Shown here: piece by piece, positions 1-8,515 of the stretch
Position numbering within the stretch: position 1 is the first letter of the stretch
Layout of the letters: each line of letters begins with the position of its first letter
NCBI GenBank assembly: GCA_002403305.1
Contig: DHHM01000023.1
Coordinates: 124,001-188,000, forward strand
Length of the DNA stretch: 64,000 bases
Direction: 5' to 3'
Origin: Bacteroidales bacterium UBA4772
GTDB lineage: Bacteria; Bacteroidota; Bacteroidia; Bacteroidales; VadinHA17
Made by a program: the position numbers and the translations under genes
The notes under the pieces: model-generated
Told to the model about the DNA's origin: nothing
What the model saw: the letters and a program-made list of their open reading frames with translations, nothing else
The model's database searches: none

Positions 1-25
1 CATCAATTATTTTGGTTAAAAATGA

Positions 26-33
26 TACTTTTG
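26..33 (+). promoter_or_regulatory. -7 promoter box before gcvT
   Basis: TACTTTTG matches the Bacteroidota -7 consensus TAnnTTTG and ends 23 bases before the gcvT start codon. I see no well-spaced -33 TTTG: the one at 11-14 is too close. Only 56 bases of upstream sequence are in the window, so a leader element further up cannot be excluded. Confidence 0.45.
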
Positions 34-56
34 CTTAAGATACTAAAAGTTTTGTC

Positions 57-1169
57 ATGAAAAATACTCCTTTTCTTAAGTTCCATGAGGCCCTTGGTGC
101 CAGAATCATTCCTTTTGCCGGTTACAATATGCCTGTTGAGTATGCGGGTATCACCGAGGAGCATGTTACCGTGAGGGAGAAAGTGGGTGTCTTTGATGTC
201 TCGCACATGGGTGAGTTCTGGGTAAACGGACCGCGAGCACTTGATTTTCTGCAATATATCACCACCAATGATGTGTCGGCACTGACTGACGGAAAGGTTC
301 AGTATACCTGTTTTCCCAACGGTAAGGGAGGCATCGTTGACGATCTTCTCATCTATCGCTTCAGTGCTGAGAAGTATCTGCTCGTGGTCAATGCCGCAAA
401 CATTGAGAAGGACTGGGATTGGTGTGTCAGCCATGCCGGACGCTTCGGTATCGAAACTGGTGCGGGCAAGGATCTGCACAATGCGTCCGAATGGACTGCC
501 CAGCTGGCAATACAGGGTCCGATGGCCCTGCAGGCCATGCAGAAGCTGACGGAGGAGTCAGTGACGGATATGGAGTACTATACCTTCAAGGTGCTTACTT
601 TTGCCGGGATTGAAAAGGTGATTTTCTCCACCACAGGATATACAGGTGCGGGAGGATGTGAGATATACGTCAGGAATGAGGATGCCCCCCGTCTCTGGGA
701 GGCGGTATTCAAGGCAGGAGAAGAGTTTGGCATCAGGCCGGTGGGCCTGGGTGCCAGGGACACCCTGCGCCTGGAGATGGGCTTCTGTCTCTATGGCAAT
801 GATATCAATGACACCACTTCACCCATTGAGGCCGGACTTGGCTGGATTACTAAATTCGTGCCAGGCAAGGACTTTATTGACAGAGAGTTGCTGCTCAGAC
901 ACAAGGAGGAGGGAACAGAACGGCGCCTGAAAGGTTTTGTGATGGTCGACAAGGGTATCCCCAGGCAGCACTATGAGGTTGTTGATGCTGAAGGAAACAG
1001 CATAGGAGAGGTCACCTCAGGGACGATGTCACCGATGCTGAAACAGGGTATAGGGATGGCATATCTGAAGCGCAACTTCTGGAAAACGGACACAGAGATA
1101 TTTATACGCGTCAGAGGGAAGGACCTTAAGGCAAAGGTTGTAACCCTGCCGTTCTACAAGAAACAGTAA
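57..1169 (+). CDS. gcvT: aminomethyltransferase (glycine cleavage T protein)
   Basis: Tetrahydrofolate-dependent T protein of the glycine cleavage system: it takes the aminomethyl group from lipoylated H protein and forms 5,10-methylene-THF and ammonia in the cytoplasm. The 370 residues are the usual GcvT length. The N-terminus has the family pattern of a short helix followed by FAGYNMPVEY and the VFDVSHMGE segment, and the middle has the TGYTGAGGCEIY and GLGARDTLRLEMGF segments of the folate-binding core. The ATG at 57 gives the expected N-terminus. No gcvP or gcvH lies nearby; the partner genes must be elsewhere. It leads a plus-strand block that also makes serine, which links glycine and serine one-carbon flow. 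Identification is firm. Confidence 0.96.
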   Translation: MKNTPFLKFHEALGARIIPFAGYNMPVEYAGITEEHVTVREKVGVFDVSHMGEFWVNGPRALDFLQYITTNDVSALTDGKVQYTCFPNGKGGIVDDLLIYRFSAEKYLLVVNAANIEKDWDWCVSHAGRFGIETGAGKDLHNASEWTAQLAIQGPMALQAMQKLTEESVTDMEYYTFKVLTFAGIEKVIFSTTGYTGAGGCEIYVRNEDAPRLWEAVFKAGEEFGIRPVGLGARDTLRLEMGFCLYGNDINDTTSPIEAGLGWITKFVPGKDFIDRELLLRHKEEGTERRLKGFVMVDKGIPRQHYEVVDAEGNSIGEVTSGTMSPMLKQGIGMAYLKRNFWKTDTEIFIRVRGKDLKAKVVTLPFYKKQ

Positions 1170-1191
1170 AATCCGTTCCTCTCATCCGGAA

Positions 1192-1908
1192 ATGACACAG
1201 AAGTGGCTTGAAATATGCTTTACTCCTGCGATCTTCAGCGAGCACGCCGATCGCGAGGCTATAATAGTGGTTGTTGATGTGCTTCGGGCCACCAGCTCAA
1301 TATGCAATGCATTTGCCAACGGCGTGAAGGAGATCATTCCCGTCTCGACGGTGGAGGAAGCGCGGGAGATGAAGGGGAAAGGGCATCTACTGGCCGCCGA
1401 GCGTGACGGTTTTGTGCTCAGTTTCGCCGACTTCGGAAACTCGCCATTTAACTTCACCGCTGACAAGGTGCAGGGAAGGAGTGTGGTTTACAGTACCACC
1501 AACGGCACGGGAATCATGAACAGGGCCTCTGATTGTCATGAGGTTGTGATAGGATCATACCTCAACTTCTCGTCGCTGTGCAGCTGGCTGGAGATGCAGG
1601 ATAGAAAGGTGGTTATCGTCTGCGCCGGGTGGAAGAACCGTTTCAATCTCGAGGATACACTCTGCGCAGGAGCCATTGCCGACAGGCTGCTCAGGGGAGG
1701 CGGGTTCAGGACCATCTGTGATTCGGTACATGCTGCCACTGACCTGTGGAAAGCAGCAAGGGAAGATCTGATGGGATACATAGAGAAGGCAGCGCAGAGG
1801 TCAAGGCTCAGGGATAAGGGTCTTGATGACTGTCTTGATTTTTGTCATACATTTGATGTGACGGAAAAGATACCGGTGCTGCGCGACGGAAAGATTGTCG
1901 AGTTGTGA
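1192..1908 (+). CDS. comB: 2-phosphosulfolactate phosphatase family protein (ComB-like)
   Basis: ComB-family phosphatase. In methanogens ComB removes phosphate from 2-phosphosulfolactate in coenzyme M synthesis (Mg-dependent, EC 3.1.3.71). The 238 residues cover the whole domain: the IVVVDVLRATSSI segment near residue 25, the LLAAERDG segment near 65 and the STTNGTGIM segment near 105 are family landmarks, followed by a VIVCAGW strand. It starts 22 bases after gcvT and precedes serC. No ComA (phosphosulfolactate synthase) or ComC is in the window, so the true substrate here is uncertain; sulfolactate or another phosphorylated hydroxy acid is possible. Family assignment is good, the reaction is inferred. 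Confidence 0.85.
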   Translation: MTQKWLEICFTPAIFSEHADREAIIVVVDVLRATSSICNAFANGVKEIIPVSTVEEAREMKGKGHLLAAERDGFVLSFADFGNSPFNFTADKVQGRSVVYSTTNGTGIMNRASDCHEVVIGSYLNFSSLCSWLEMQDRKVVIVCAGWKNRFNLEDTLCAGAIADRLLRGGGFRTICDSVHAATDLWKAAREDLMGYIEKAAQRSRLRDKGLDDCLDFCHTFDVTEKIPVLRDGKIVEL

Positions 1909-1994
1909 CGCAAAATGAGTGTCTGACAGAAGGAACCCCGCAAAGCTCACCGGCAGAACGAAAATAACAGATTATCAATATAAACTTAACGGAG

Positions 1995-3065
1995 ATGAAA
2001 AAACACAACTTTTACGCAGGACCTTCGATAATGCCGCAGTACACCAAAGAGAAGGTGATAGAAGCGATCAGGGATTTTGCAGGTACCGGCCTCTCAATAA
2101 TGGAGGTTTCCCATCGGAGCAAGGAATTTGTGGCAGTGATGGAGAGTGCGGTGAATCACGTAAAGGAACTGCTTGATGTTCCTGAGGGTTATTCCGTCAT
2201 ATTCCTCGGCGGAGGGGCAAGCCTCCAGTTTGCTATGTTGCCGATGAACCTTATGGAGAAGAAATCTGCCTACCTGAATACGGGTGAATGGGCCGGCAAG
2301 GCCATTAAAGAGGCTAAGCTGTTCGGGGAGGTTGTTGAAGTGGCTTCATCGAAAGAGAGCAACTTCAACTATATCCCCAAAGGATATACGGTACCCTCTG
2401 ATGCTGACTATTTTCATATCACAACCAACAACACCATTTACGGTACTGAACTGAAGGAAGACCCTGATCTCTCAATTCCCCTGGTGGCTGACATGTCGTC
2501 GGATATATTCAGCCGCCCTGTTGACGTCTCAAAATACTCTTTAATCTACGGTGGTGCGCAGAAGAATCTTGCTCCTGCAGGGGTCACCTTTGTCATCATC
2601 AGGGACTCTGTCCTGGGCAGGGTCACCCGCCCGATACCAACCATGCTCAACTACAAGACGCACATAGATAAGGAGTCTATGTTCAACACTCCTCCGGTCA
2701 TGGTTGTCTTTGCGGCCCTGAAGACCCTTGAATGGCTGAAGCAGAAGGGTGGCCTCAGTGCCATGCAAAAGATCAACTGGGAGAAGGCGGCACTGCTGTA
2801 TGACGAGATAGAGCGCAATAAGCTCTTTAAGGCTACCGTTCCCGACCACAATGACAGGTCGCTGATGAACGTATGCTTTGTAATGTCAGAAAGCTATACC
2901 GAGCTGGAGAAGGATTTTGCCGACTTTGCCAAATCAAAAGGCATGATCGGGATTACCGGTCACAGGTCCGTGGGCGGATTCCGTGCCTCACTTTACAACG
3001 CACTGCCTATTGAGAGTGTGATTGCCCTGGTAGACTGCATGAAGGAGTTTGAAAACAAATACTAA
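1995..3065 (+). CDS. serC: phosphoserine aminotransferase
   Basis: PLP enzyme converting 3-phosphohydroxypyruvate and glutamate to O-phosphoserine, the second step of serine synthesis; it also serves pyridoxine synthesis in some bacteria. It is 356 residues, the family norm. Landmarks are the N-terminal NFYAGPSIMP, the FLGGGASLQFAM phosphate-binding loop near residue 77, and YGGAQKNLAPAG near 190, where the Lys forms the Schiff base. The C-terminal GHRSVGGFRASLYNA segment is diagnostic. The ATG at 1995 is preceded by a short purine stretch. It is followed 11 bases later by the dehydrogenase of the same pathway, so the two are almost certainly co-transcribed. Confidence 0.97.
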   Translation: MKKHNFYAGPSIMPQYTKEKVIEAIRDFAGTGLSIMEVSHRSKEFVAVMESAVNHVKELLDVPEGYSVIFLGGGASLQFAMLPMNLMEKKSAYLNTGEWAGKAIKEAKLFGEVVEVASSKESNFNYIPKGYTVPSDADYFHITTNNTIYGTELKEDPDLSIPLVADMSSDIFSRPVDVSKYSLIYGGAQKNLAPAGVTFVIIRDSVLGRVTRPIPTMLNYKTHIDKESMFNTPPVMVVFAALKTLEWLKQKGGLSAMQKINWEKAALLYDEIERNKLFKATVPDHNDRSLMNVCFVMSESYTELEKDFADFAKSKGMIGITGHRSVGGFRASLYNALPIESVIALVDCMKEFENKY

Positions 3066-3076
3066 ACCGTAGTGTC

Positions 3077-4003
3077 ATGAAAATACTGGTAGCCACTGAA
3101 AAACCGTTTGCTCCCTTGGCCATCCCGCAGATACGCGATGTGGCGGAGGAGGGCGGGCATACCCTTACTCTCCTCGAGAAATACGGTTCTCCGGAGGAGT
3201 TGCATGCTGCCGTCGCCGATGTCGATGCCCTGATTGTCCGTTCTGACATTGTCGATGCCGCTCTTCTGGCTGCTGCCCCAAAACTGAAGATAGTAGTGAG
3301 GGCAGGCGCCGGCTACGATAATCTCGACCTGAACGGATGCACTGCCTCCGGTGTCGTGGCCATGAATACCCCTGGCCAGAACTCCAACGCTGTCGCCGAG
3401 CTGGCTTTCGGCATGATGCTTTACTCTGCCCGCGGAGGCTTTGACGGCAAGACAGGGTCAGAGCTCATGGGCAAGAGCCTCGGACTCCATGCCTTCGGCA
3501 ATGTGGGCAGATGCATGGCCCGGATAGCTGCCGGCTTCGGTATGGAGACCTGCGCCTACGATCCGTTTGTAGATCACAAGGCAATACGTGATGCAGGTGT
3601 GACACCTGTTGACACGATTGAGGAACTCTACTCCTCATGTCAGTACGTCTCACTGCACATACCGGCCAATGATAAGACCAGGGGCTCCATCGGAGAGAAA
3701 CTGATCTCACTGATGCCGGCCGGCGGTGTGCTGGTGAATACTGCCCGCAAGGAGGTCATCAATGAGGCTGAGCTCGCTGAGATGATGGAGAAGAGGAGTG
3801 ACATCAGGTATCTTTCCGATGTCGCACCTGACAACGCCTCTCTCTTTGCCGAAAGATTTGCCGGACGCTATTTCTTTACACCAAAAAAGATGGGAGCACA
3901 GACGGCAGAGGCAAATATCAACGCCGGCGTTGCCGCCGCCAGGCAGATAGTAGCTTTTTTTGCTACCGGAGACGAAACCTGCAGAGTAAACAAAACTAAA
4001 TAG
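3077..4003 (+). CDS. serA: D-3-phosphoglycerate dehydrogenase, short Lys type
   Basis: NAD-dependent oxidation of 3-phosphoglycerate to 3-phosphohydroxypyruvate, first step of serine synthesis. At 308 residues it holds only substrate- and nucleotide-binding domains, with no C-terminal ACT or ASB regulatory domain. The dinucleotide loop is HAFGNVG near residues 138-144, and the catalytic Arg is in NTARKEV (Arg224). The segment that normally carries the catalytic His (PHxGA) reads PKKMGAQT near 269-276, so Lys replaces His. This matches the short Lys-containing class of these enzymes described from Bacteroides-like bacteria and Entamoeba. Downstream of serC and upstream of DUF1015, the common Bacteroidota order. 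Lack of an ACT domain suggests no serine feedback on this protein. Confidence 0.92.
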   Translation: MKILVATEKPFAPLAIPQIRDVAEEGGHTLTLLEKYGSPEELHAAVADVDALIVRSDIVDAALLAAAPKLKIVVRAGAGYDNLDLNGCTASGVVAMNTPGQNSNAVAELAFGMMLYSARGGFDGKTGSELMGKSLGLHAFGNVGRCMARIAAGFGMETCAYDPFVDHKAIRDAGVTPVDTIEELYSSCQYVSLHIPANDKTRGSIGEKLISLMPAGGVLVNTARKEVINEAELAEMMEKRSDIRYLSDVAPDNASLFAERFAGRYFFTPKKMGAQTAEANINAGVAAARQIVAFFATGDETCRVNKTK

Positions 4004-4023
4004 GAACCAGTTAATTATCAGAT

Positions 4024-5274
4024 ATGGCTGTTGTTAAACCATTCCGGGGACTCCGTCCGCCGGCCAGCCTGGCAGCGGAAATCGCCTGCCTGCCTTATGA
4101 TGTCATGAACCCGGCAGAGGCTGCCGTCATGGCCCGGGGAAAGGAGAAATCCCTTCTGCACATCACGAGGTCAGAGATAGATCTGCCCGAGGGCACTGAT
4201 GTCCATTCGGAGGAGGTCTACCGGAAGGCTTTTGAGAACTTCACCGTATGGCAGGAGAGAGGATGGCTGGTGCAGGATAAATCGCCCCATTTTTATATCT
4301 ATGCCCAGACAATGAAGGGACGTACGCAGTACGGCATTGTGGGGGCTGCATCGGTGGATGACTATCTCTCGGGTGTAATCAAAAAGCATGAGCTGACAAG
4401 GCCTGACAAAGAGGAAGACCGTATGGTTCATGTGCGGTCCAACAATGCCAACATTGAGCCTGTATTCTTTGCATACCCTGCTGTCAGGGAGCTCGACAGT
4501 ATTGTGGAACGGATCGTCAGCAGTGAAAAACCGGAATACGATTTTGTGGCTGAAGACAGGATAGGCCATCACTTCTGGGTTGTGCGGGATAAGAAGACCA
4601 ATGCCTCAATTGAAAGGATCTTTGCTGAAAAGGTGCCATTCATGTATGTGGCTGACGGTCACCACCGGACAGCAGCTGCCGCACTGGTCGGAAAGGAGAA
4701 GAGGGAACGGAACCCGGCACACCACGGGGACGAGGAGTATAACTTCTTTCTTGCGGTACACTTTCCGGAGAATCAGCTTAAGATCCTCGACTATAACAGG
4801 GTGGTAAAGGATCTGAACGGCATGACTCCCGAACAGTTCCTTGAGAGACTTAAGGATTCGTTTACAGTTACCCCGAAGGGCACCAAAACATATCGTCCCG
4901 GCAGGCTTCATAATTTCGGGATGTACCTTGACGGACAGTGGTACAGCCTTACAGCCCTGAAGGACACCTATGACGATACCGACCCCATAGGGGTTCTTGA
5001 CGTAACCATACTTACCGGGAAGGTGCTTGTTCCGCTGCTTGACATACAGGATCTCAGAAGATCTAAGCGTATCGATTTTATCGGCGGGATAAGAGGCCTG
5101 GGTGAACTGAAGCGCAGGGTGGACAGCGGAGAGATGAAGGTGGCATTTGCCCTCTATCCGGTATCTATGCAGCAGCTTATAACCATCGCCGACACCGGTA
5201 ACATCATGCCCCCCAAGACAACCTGGTTCGAGCCCAAGCTGAGGAGCGGGCTGGTCATCCATAAACTTGACTGA
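4024..5274 (+). CDS. DUF1015 family protein
   Basis: A 416-residue soluble protein of the DUF1015 family. N-terminal landmarks are VVKPFRGLRP and the AEIACLPYDVMNPAEA segment; the middle has YADGHHRTAAA-like sequence (VADGHHRTAAAAL, near residue 212), a conserved His-rich site likely to bind a substrate or metal. The family has no agreed function that I can state from sequence. Its constant place directly after serC and serA in Bacteroidota suggests a role connected to phosphoserine or serine metabolism, but that is inference from context only. It begins 20 bases after the dehydrogenase and is followed 18 bases later by yggS, so it is part of the same operon. No signal peptide or membrane segment. 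Confidence 0.9.
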   Translation: MAVVKPFRGLRPPASLAAEIACLPYDVMNPAEAAVMARGKEKSLLHITRSEIDLPEGTDVHSEEVYRKAFENFTVWQERGWLVQDKSPHFYIYAQTMKGRTQYGIVGAASVDDYLSGVIKKHELTRPDKEEDRMVHVRSNNANIEPVFFAYPAVRELDSIVERIVSSEKPEYDFVAEDRIGHHFWVVRDKKTNASIERIFAEKVPFMYVADGHHRTAAAALVGKEKRERNPAHHGDEEYNFFLAVHFPENQLKILDYNRVVKDLNGMTPEQFLERLKDSFTVTPKGTKTYRPGRLHNFGMYLDGQWYSLTALKDTYDDTDPIGVLDVTILTGKVLVPLLDIQDLRRSKRIDFIGGIRGLGELKRRVDSGEMKVAFALYPVSMQQLITIADTGNIMPPKTTWFEPKLRSGLVIHKLD

Positions 5275-5292
5275 CAGGGGTCATACTTTACT

Positions 5293-5967
5293 ATGGGGAC
5301 AATTGCAACGAATATTGAAAATCTGCTGAGGGAGCTGCCCCCGGAGGTGGAGGTCGTTGCAGTAACCAAAACCCGCACTGCCGGGGAGGCCATGGAAGCC
5401 TACAAAGCAGGACTGAGGCTCTTCGGTGAGAACCGGGTGCAGGAGCTGGCAGCCAAGAAAGATCTGCTTCCTGATGATGTCATATGGCATCTTATCGGGC
5501 ACCTGCAGTCAAACAAGGTGAGACAGGCGGTTGCCATTGCCTCCATGATTGAGTCCGTGGATTCGCTGAAGCTGCTCACAAAGATTGATGAGGAAGCGGT
5601 CAGACAGGATAAGCAGATCGATTGCCTGTTGCAGTTCCACATTGCCTCCGAGGAGACCAAACAGGGTTTCGGCATTGAGGAGGCCGACAGCACCGACTGG
5701 AAGGAGGTAACAGCTTCGCTTCGTGCCGTACGGATATGCGGTGTCATGGGAATGGCAACTTTCACTAATGATAGTGAACAGGTGAGGAGGGAGTTCCGGA
5801 CGCTCGCACTGATCTTCAGGAACTTGCATGACAGACACTTCAGCGGTATGGAATTTTTCCGGGAGATATCAATGGGAATGACCGGCGACTGGCTCCTTGC
5901 CGTTGAGGAGGGAAGCACAATGGTCAGGGTCGGAACACTTATATTTGGAGAACGAATTATCAGATAA
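5293..5967 (+). CDS. PLP homeostasis protein, YggS/PLPBP family
   Basis: Small pyridoxal-phosphate-binding protein of the YggS/PROSC family, 224 residues, a single TIM-barrel domain like the N-terminal part of alanine racemase. The PLP lysine lies in VVAVTKTRT near residue 27, the family pattern GENRVQEL follows near 50, then WHLIGHLQSNK near 68 and the C-terminal EISMGMTGDWLLAVEEGST phosphate-binding stretch. The family buffers PLP and affects amino-acid and keto-acid pools without clear catalysis. It fits the neighbourhood, since SerC is PLP dependent. It is separated by one base from the next gene, so translational coupling is likely. Confidence 0.93.
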   Translation: MGTIATNIENLLRELPPEVEVVAVTKTRTAGEAMEAYKAGLRLFGENRVQELAAKKDLLPDDVIWHLIGHLQSNKVRQAVAIASMIESVDSLKLLTKIDEEAVRQDKQIDCLLQFHIASEETKQGFGIEEADSTDWKEVTASLRAVRICGVMGMATFTNDSEQVRREFRTLALIFRNLHDRHFSGMEFFREISMGMTGDWLLAVEEGSTMVRVGTLIFGERIIR

Positions 5968-5968
5968 A

Positions 5969-6946
5969 ATGAGCACAATCAGTACACGTTACCTGGGACT
6001 CGATCTTAAGAGTCCTGTTATAGCCGGGAGTTCGAATTTCACATCCAAGGTTGATTCACTAAAGGAAGCTGAGGCAGCGGGTGCCGGGGCTGTCGTCCTC
6101 AAATCCCTTTTCGAGGAGCAGATAGTATCCCTGGCTAATTCGATGTCTTCAGAAGGATCATATCCCGAGGCTGACGATTACCTGCAATACTATACCCGCA
6201 CCAACAGCGTTGAGACCTATCTTGATCTGATAAGGAATGCCCGCAGCAGCGTTCAGATACCTGTGATAGCCAGCATCAACTGCTTTTCCGCAAAAGGGTG
6301 GACCGATTTTGCCGTTGAGATAGAAAAAGCGGGTGCCAGTGCCCTGGAGGTGAACATTTTCTTCATTCCTGTGGATAGAAACCAGAAGGCTTCAGATTCT
6401 GAGGCTGTATACTTCAAGATCATAGACAGCCTCACAAAAAAGCTGAAGATACCCGTGACGGTAAAGATAGGCCTGCGCTTCTCAAACCTGCTCAATTTTG
6501 CATGGGAGATACATAACCACGGAGCCTCGGGCATTGTGATGTTCAATAGGTTCTATGAACCTGACTTTGACATAAATACCATGGAGGTGGTTCCTGCCTC
6601 CGTGCTCTCCAATCCTGTTGAACAACGTTATGTTCTGCGGTGGGTGGGGATGGTCAGTGCACAGGATATCAAAATTGACATATCAGCTACCACCGGAGTA
6701 TACACCGGGGAAGATGCCATCAAATATCTCCTGGCCGGAGCCACCACGATTCAGGTCTGCTCGGCACTCTACAGGCGAGGTTTCAGGGTAATTACCGAGA
6801 TCAACGAAGCAATACATAAGTGGATGGATGACAAGGATTTCAAGACCATCGACGACTTCAGGGGGAGGCTTAACTACCGGAACATAGACAACCCGGCCCT
6901 CTTCGAGAGATCCCAGTTCATGAAGCATTACAGCTCCTACATTTAG
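5969..6946 (+). CDS. dihydroorotate dehydrogenase-like protein
   Basis: Flavin TIM-barrel protein related to class 1 dihydroorotate dehydrogenases. I place the start at the ATG at 5969 (MSTISTRYLGLDLKSP), which follows the yggS stop by one base; an earlier in-frame ATG at 5897 would overlap yggS by 71 bases and adds unrelated residues. The protein is 325 residues. SPVIAGSSNFTSK, the LEVNIFFIP strand, VTVKIGLRFSN and the C-terminal STTGVYTGEDAIKYLLAGA phosphate-binding motif (as SATTGVYTGE) mark the fold. The catalytic Cys or Ser region differs from PyrD, and these proteins are usually annotated only as dihydroorotate-dehydrogenase-like. True pyrimidine synthesis is not established. Confidence 0.85.
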   Translation: MSTISTRYLGLDLKSPVIAGSSNFTSKVDSLKEAEAAGAGAVVLKSLFEEQIVSLANSMSSEGSYPEADDYLQYYTRTNSVETYLDLIRNARSSVQIPVIASINCFSAKGWTDFAVEIEKAGASALEVNIFFIPVDRNQKASDSEAVYFKIIDSLTKKLKIPVTVKIGLRFSNLLNFAWEIHNHGASGIVMFNRFYEPDFDINTMEVVPASVLSNPVEQRYVLRWVGMVSAQDIKIDISATTGVYTGEDAIKYLLAGATTIQVCSALYRRGFRVITEINEAIHKWMDDKDFKTIDDFRGRLNYRNIDNPALFERSQFMKHYSSYI

Positions 6947-6953
6947 AAGGAGG

Positions 6954-7469
6954 CTACTGTTTCAGCACCGAGATCAGTTCCACTGCCAGCTTCTGCAAGG
7001 GAATGTCATATTGTGTCATTGCCCTGTCAAGACGGGCTATAATACCGGTTTTGTCATCAGCACTGATTGTCTCAGAACAGTTTTCCAGAACGGTAAAGCA
7101 CTCAAGGGAGGTCATGTAATCTCCTGACATGAATGCTTCGCTCAATGGCACGGCATATTCCGAGTAATCGAGTCCTGACTGCCAGCACGAAGATGCCAGC
7201 ATAGCCTTTGTTTCCGGCTTCTTTACAGCATCAAGAGAGTCAATGACCTCAGTGCGACCCGATCTCTCTTTCATGTCATTGAAAAATGCCGCAATTGCAG
7301 TTTTTATCTCTTCCCTGTCCGACTCATCGTAGAATCGGGCCAGAAGCATGATCGCCCCCTCAAAAGGTTCTTCTGCCCTCAGCATACTAATCCGGTCATT
7401 TATCTCGTTATACTTTCCGTTACTGAGTATTCTGCGGAGCTCAGCAAGTTTCTTTTCAGACTTAATCAT
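6954..7469 (-). CDS. hypothetical helical-repeat protein
   Basis: 171 residues, no signal peptide or membrane span. The sequence is nearly all alpha-helical by composition, with repeated short helices (ELRRILSNGKYNEIN, EPFEGAIMLLARFYD, ETKAMLASSCWQSGLDY, SGDYMTSLECFTVLEN) resembling HEAT or TPR-like units that would stack. I do not recognise a named family. It ends seven bases from the convergent dihydroorotate-dehydrogenase-like gene and has its own -7 box 17 bases before its ATG. A scaffold or protein-interaction role is possible but not shown. Confidence 0.7.
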   Translation of the reverse strand: MIKSEKKLAELRRILSNGKYNEINDRISMLRAEEPFEGAIMLLARFYDESDREEIKTAIAAFFNDMKERSGRTEVIDSLDAVKKPETKAMLASSCWQSGLDYSEYAVPLSEAFMSGDYMTSLECFTVLENCSETISADDKTGIIARLDRAMTQYDIPLQKLAVELISVLKQ

Positions 7470-7485
7470 TATGGTTAGTTTTGAA

Positions 7486-7493
7486 CAAATTTA
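7486..7493 (-). promoter_or_regulatory. -7 promoter box for the helical-repeat gene
   Basis: On the minus strand TAAATTTG matches the TAnnTTTG consensus exactly and lies 17 bases before the ATG of the gene ending at 6954. No clear -33 partner is visible. Confidence 0.45.
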
Positions 7494-7588
7494 TGTGTAA
7501 TAATAACTTAAGGGCACATTTGATTATAAAAAAAATAAGTGTAATTTGGTCGGGTGTAAGCCTGTGAACTCTAAAAACCAAGATCATT

Positions 7589-8509
7589 ATGAACATTAAG
7601 CTTAAAATATTGCCACTTATCCTGGGAGTGACAGCTCTCTCGATCTGTATGGTCATCACATCATGCAAGGGAAAGCCAAAAGGAGAGAGCCCCAAGGCAA
7701 CCACTGAAGCTGTCAGTGCTGATGAGCAGACAATGGAGCAGATAAAGACCGCAGAGAAGGTTTTCAATGCTCTTCCCACCCCTCTGGAGGTAGCACAGCT
7801 GATCAGGGAGGCAGGAGCCGGTTTTGATGCCACACTGCTTAATCCCGTTGAGAACAGGGCGAACTACACCACAAGCAAGAGTATGGCTCTCAACCTGGGG
7901 ATTTTTGTCTGTGATCTCAGTTTTGCGAGTATGTACGACGAGACCTCACTGCTTGTCAACTATATGGAGGCAGCCGAGAATATGGCAACGGGCCTGGGGA
8001 TACTTGATGCCATAGATGAAACAACCATTGAGAGGCTGGAGCAAAACATCAACAACCGTGATGTGATCATGGAGATTGTATCGGAAACCTTCCTCAACTC
8101 ACAGGCTTACCTGGAGGATGACGAACAGCATGCGGTTGCTGCCACGATAATCGCCGGTGGATTCATTGAAGGGCTCTATATCTCCACCAATATGGTTGAG
8201 ATGAAGAGCTTCAAAGGCAATAAGCTGGTGGGCACTATAGCTGATCAGAAGATGTCAGTTGATGACATGATACGTCTCCTCGAGACCTACAATGACAACA
8301 GCGCCATACAGGAACTGATCGGTCCCATAAGGGAACTGAAGCTCATTTTTGACAGGGTTGAGCGTTCGTCGGCACCCTCATCAGCACAGTATGACAAGGC
8401 TACCGGAGTGACGGAGATTACCGGATCGGCAATATCGGAGATGAAACCGGAAGTGTTCACGGCTATCAAGGAGAAGGTTGGAGAGATCAGAAACGCATAC
8501 GTAAAATAG
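7589..8509 (+). CDS. lipoprotein of unknown function
   Basis: 306 residues with an N-terminal hydrophobic stretch and lipobox-like MVITSC (Cys about residue 26), so it should be a lipid-anchored envelope protein. The mature part is helix-rich (LPTPLEVAQLIREAGAGF, NLGIFVCDLSFASMYDE, NYMEAAENMATGLGILDAI) with no enzyme motif that I recognise. Similar lipoproteins are common in Bacteroidota. It is divergent from the helical-repeat gene and six bases upstream of a second small exported protein, so the two form a unit that ends at the hairpin at 8982. Confidence 0.8.
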   Translation: MNIKLKILPLILGVTALSICMVITSCKGKPKGESPKATTEAVSADEQTMEQIKTAEKVFNALPTPLEVAQLIREAGAGFDATLLNPVENRANYTTSKSMALNLGIFVCDLSFASMYDETSLLVNYMEAAENMATGLGILDAIDETTIERLEQNINNRDVIMEIVSETFLNSQAYLEDDEQHAVAATIIAGGFIEGLYISTNMVEMKSFKGNKLVGTIADQKMSVDDMIRLLETYNDNSAIQELIGPIRELKLIFDRVERSSAPSSAQYDKATGVTEITGSAISEMKPEVFTAIKEKVGEIRNAYVK

Positions 8510-8515
8510 AGTCCG

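Noticed and set aside
11..33. Full -33/-7 promoter before gcvT
   Set aside because: The TTTG at 11-14 is only 11 bases from the -7 box, too short; only the -7 box is kept as a feature.
4606..5262. 218-codon minus-strand frame opposite the DUF1015 gene
   Set aside because: Antisense shadow of a conserved gene with no protein-like pattern.
5897..5968. Upstream ATG for the dihydroorotate-dehydrogenase-like gene
   Set aside because: Would overlap yggS by 71 bases and adds residues unlike the family; the ATG at 5969 is used.
5400..5978. 192-codon minus-strand frame opposite yggS
   Set aside because: Antisense of a clear PLPBP gene; low-complexity Ser-rich translation.
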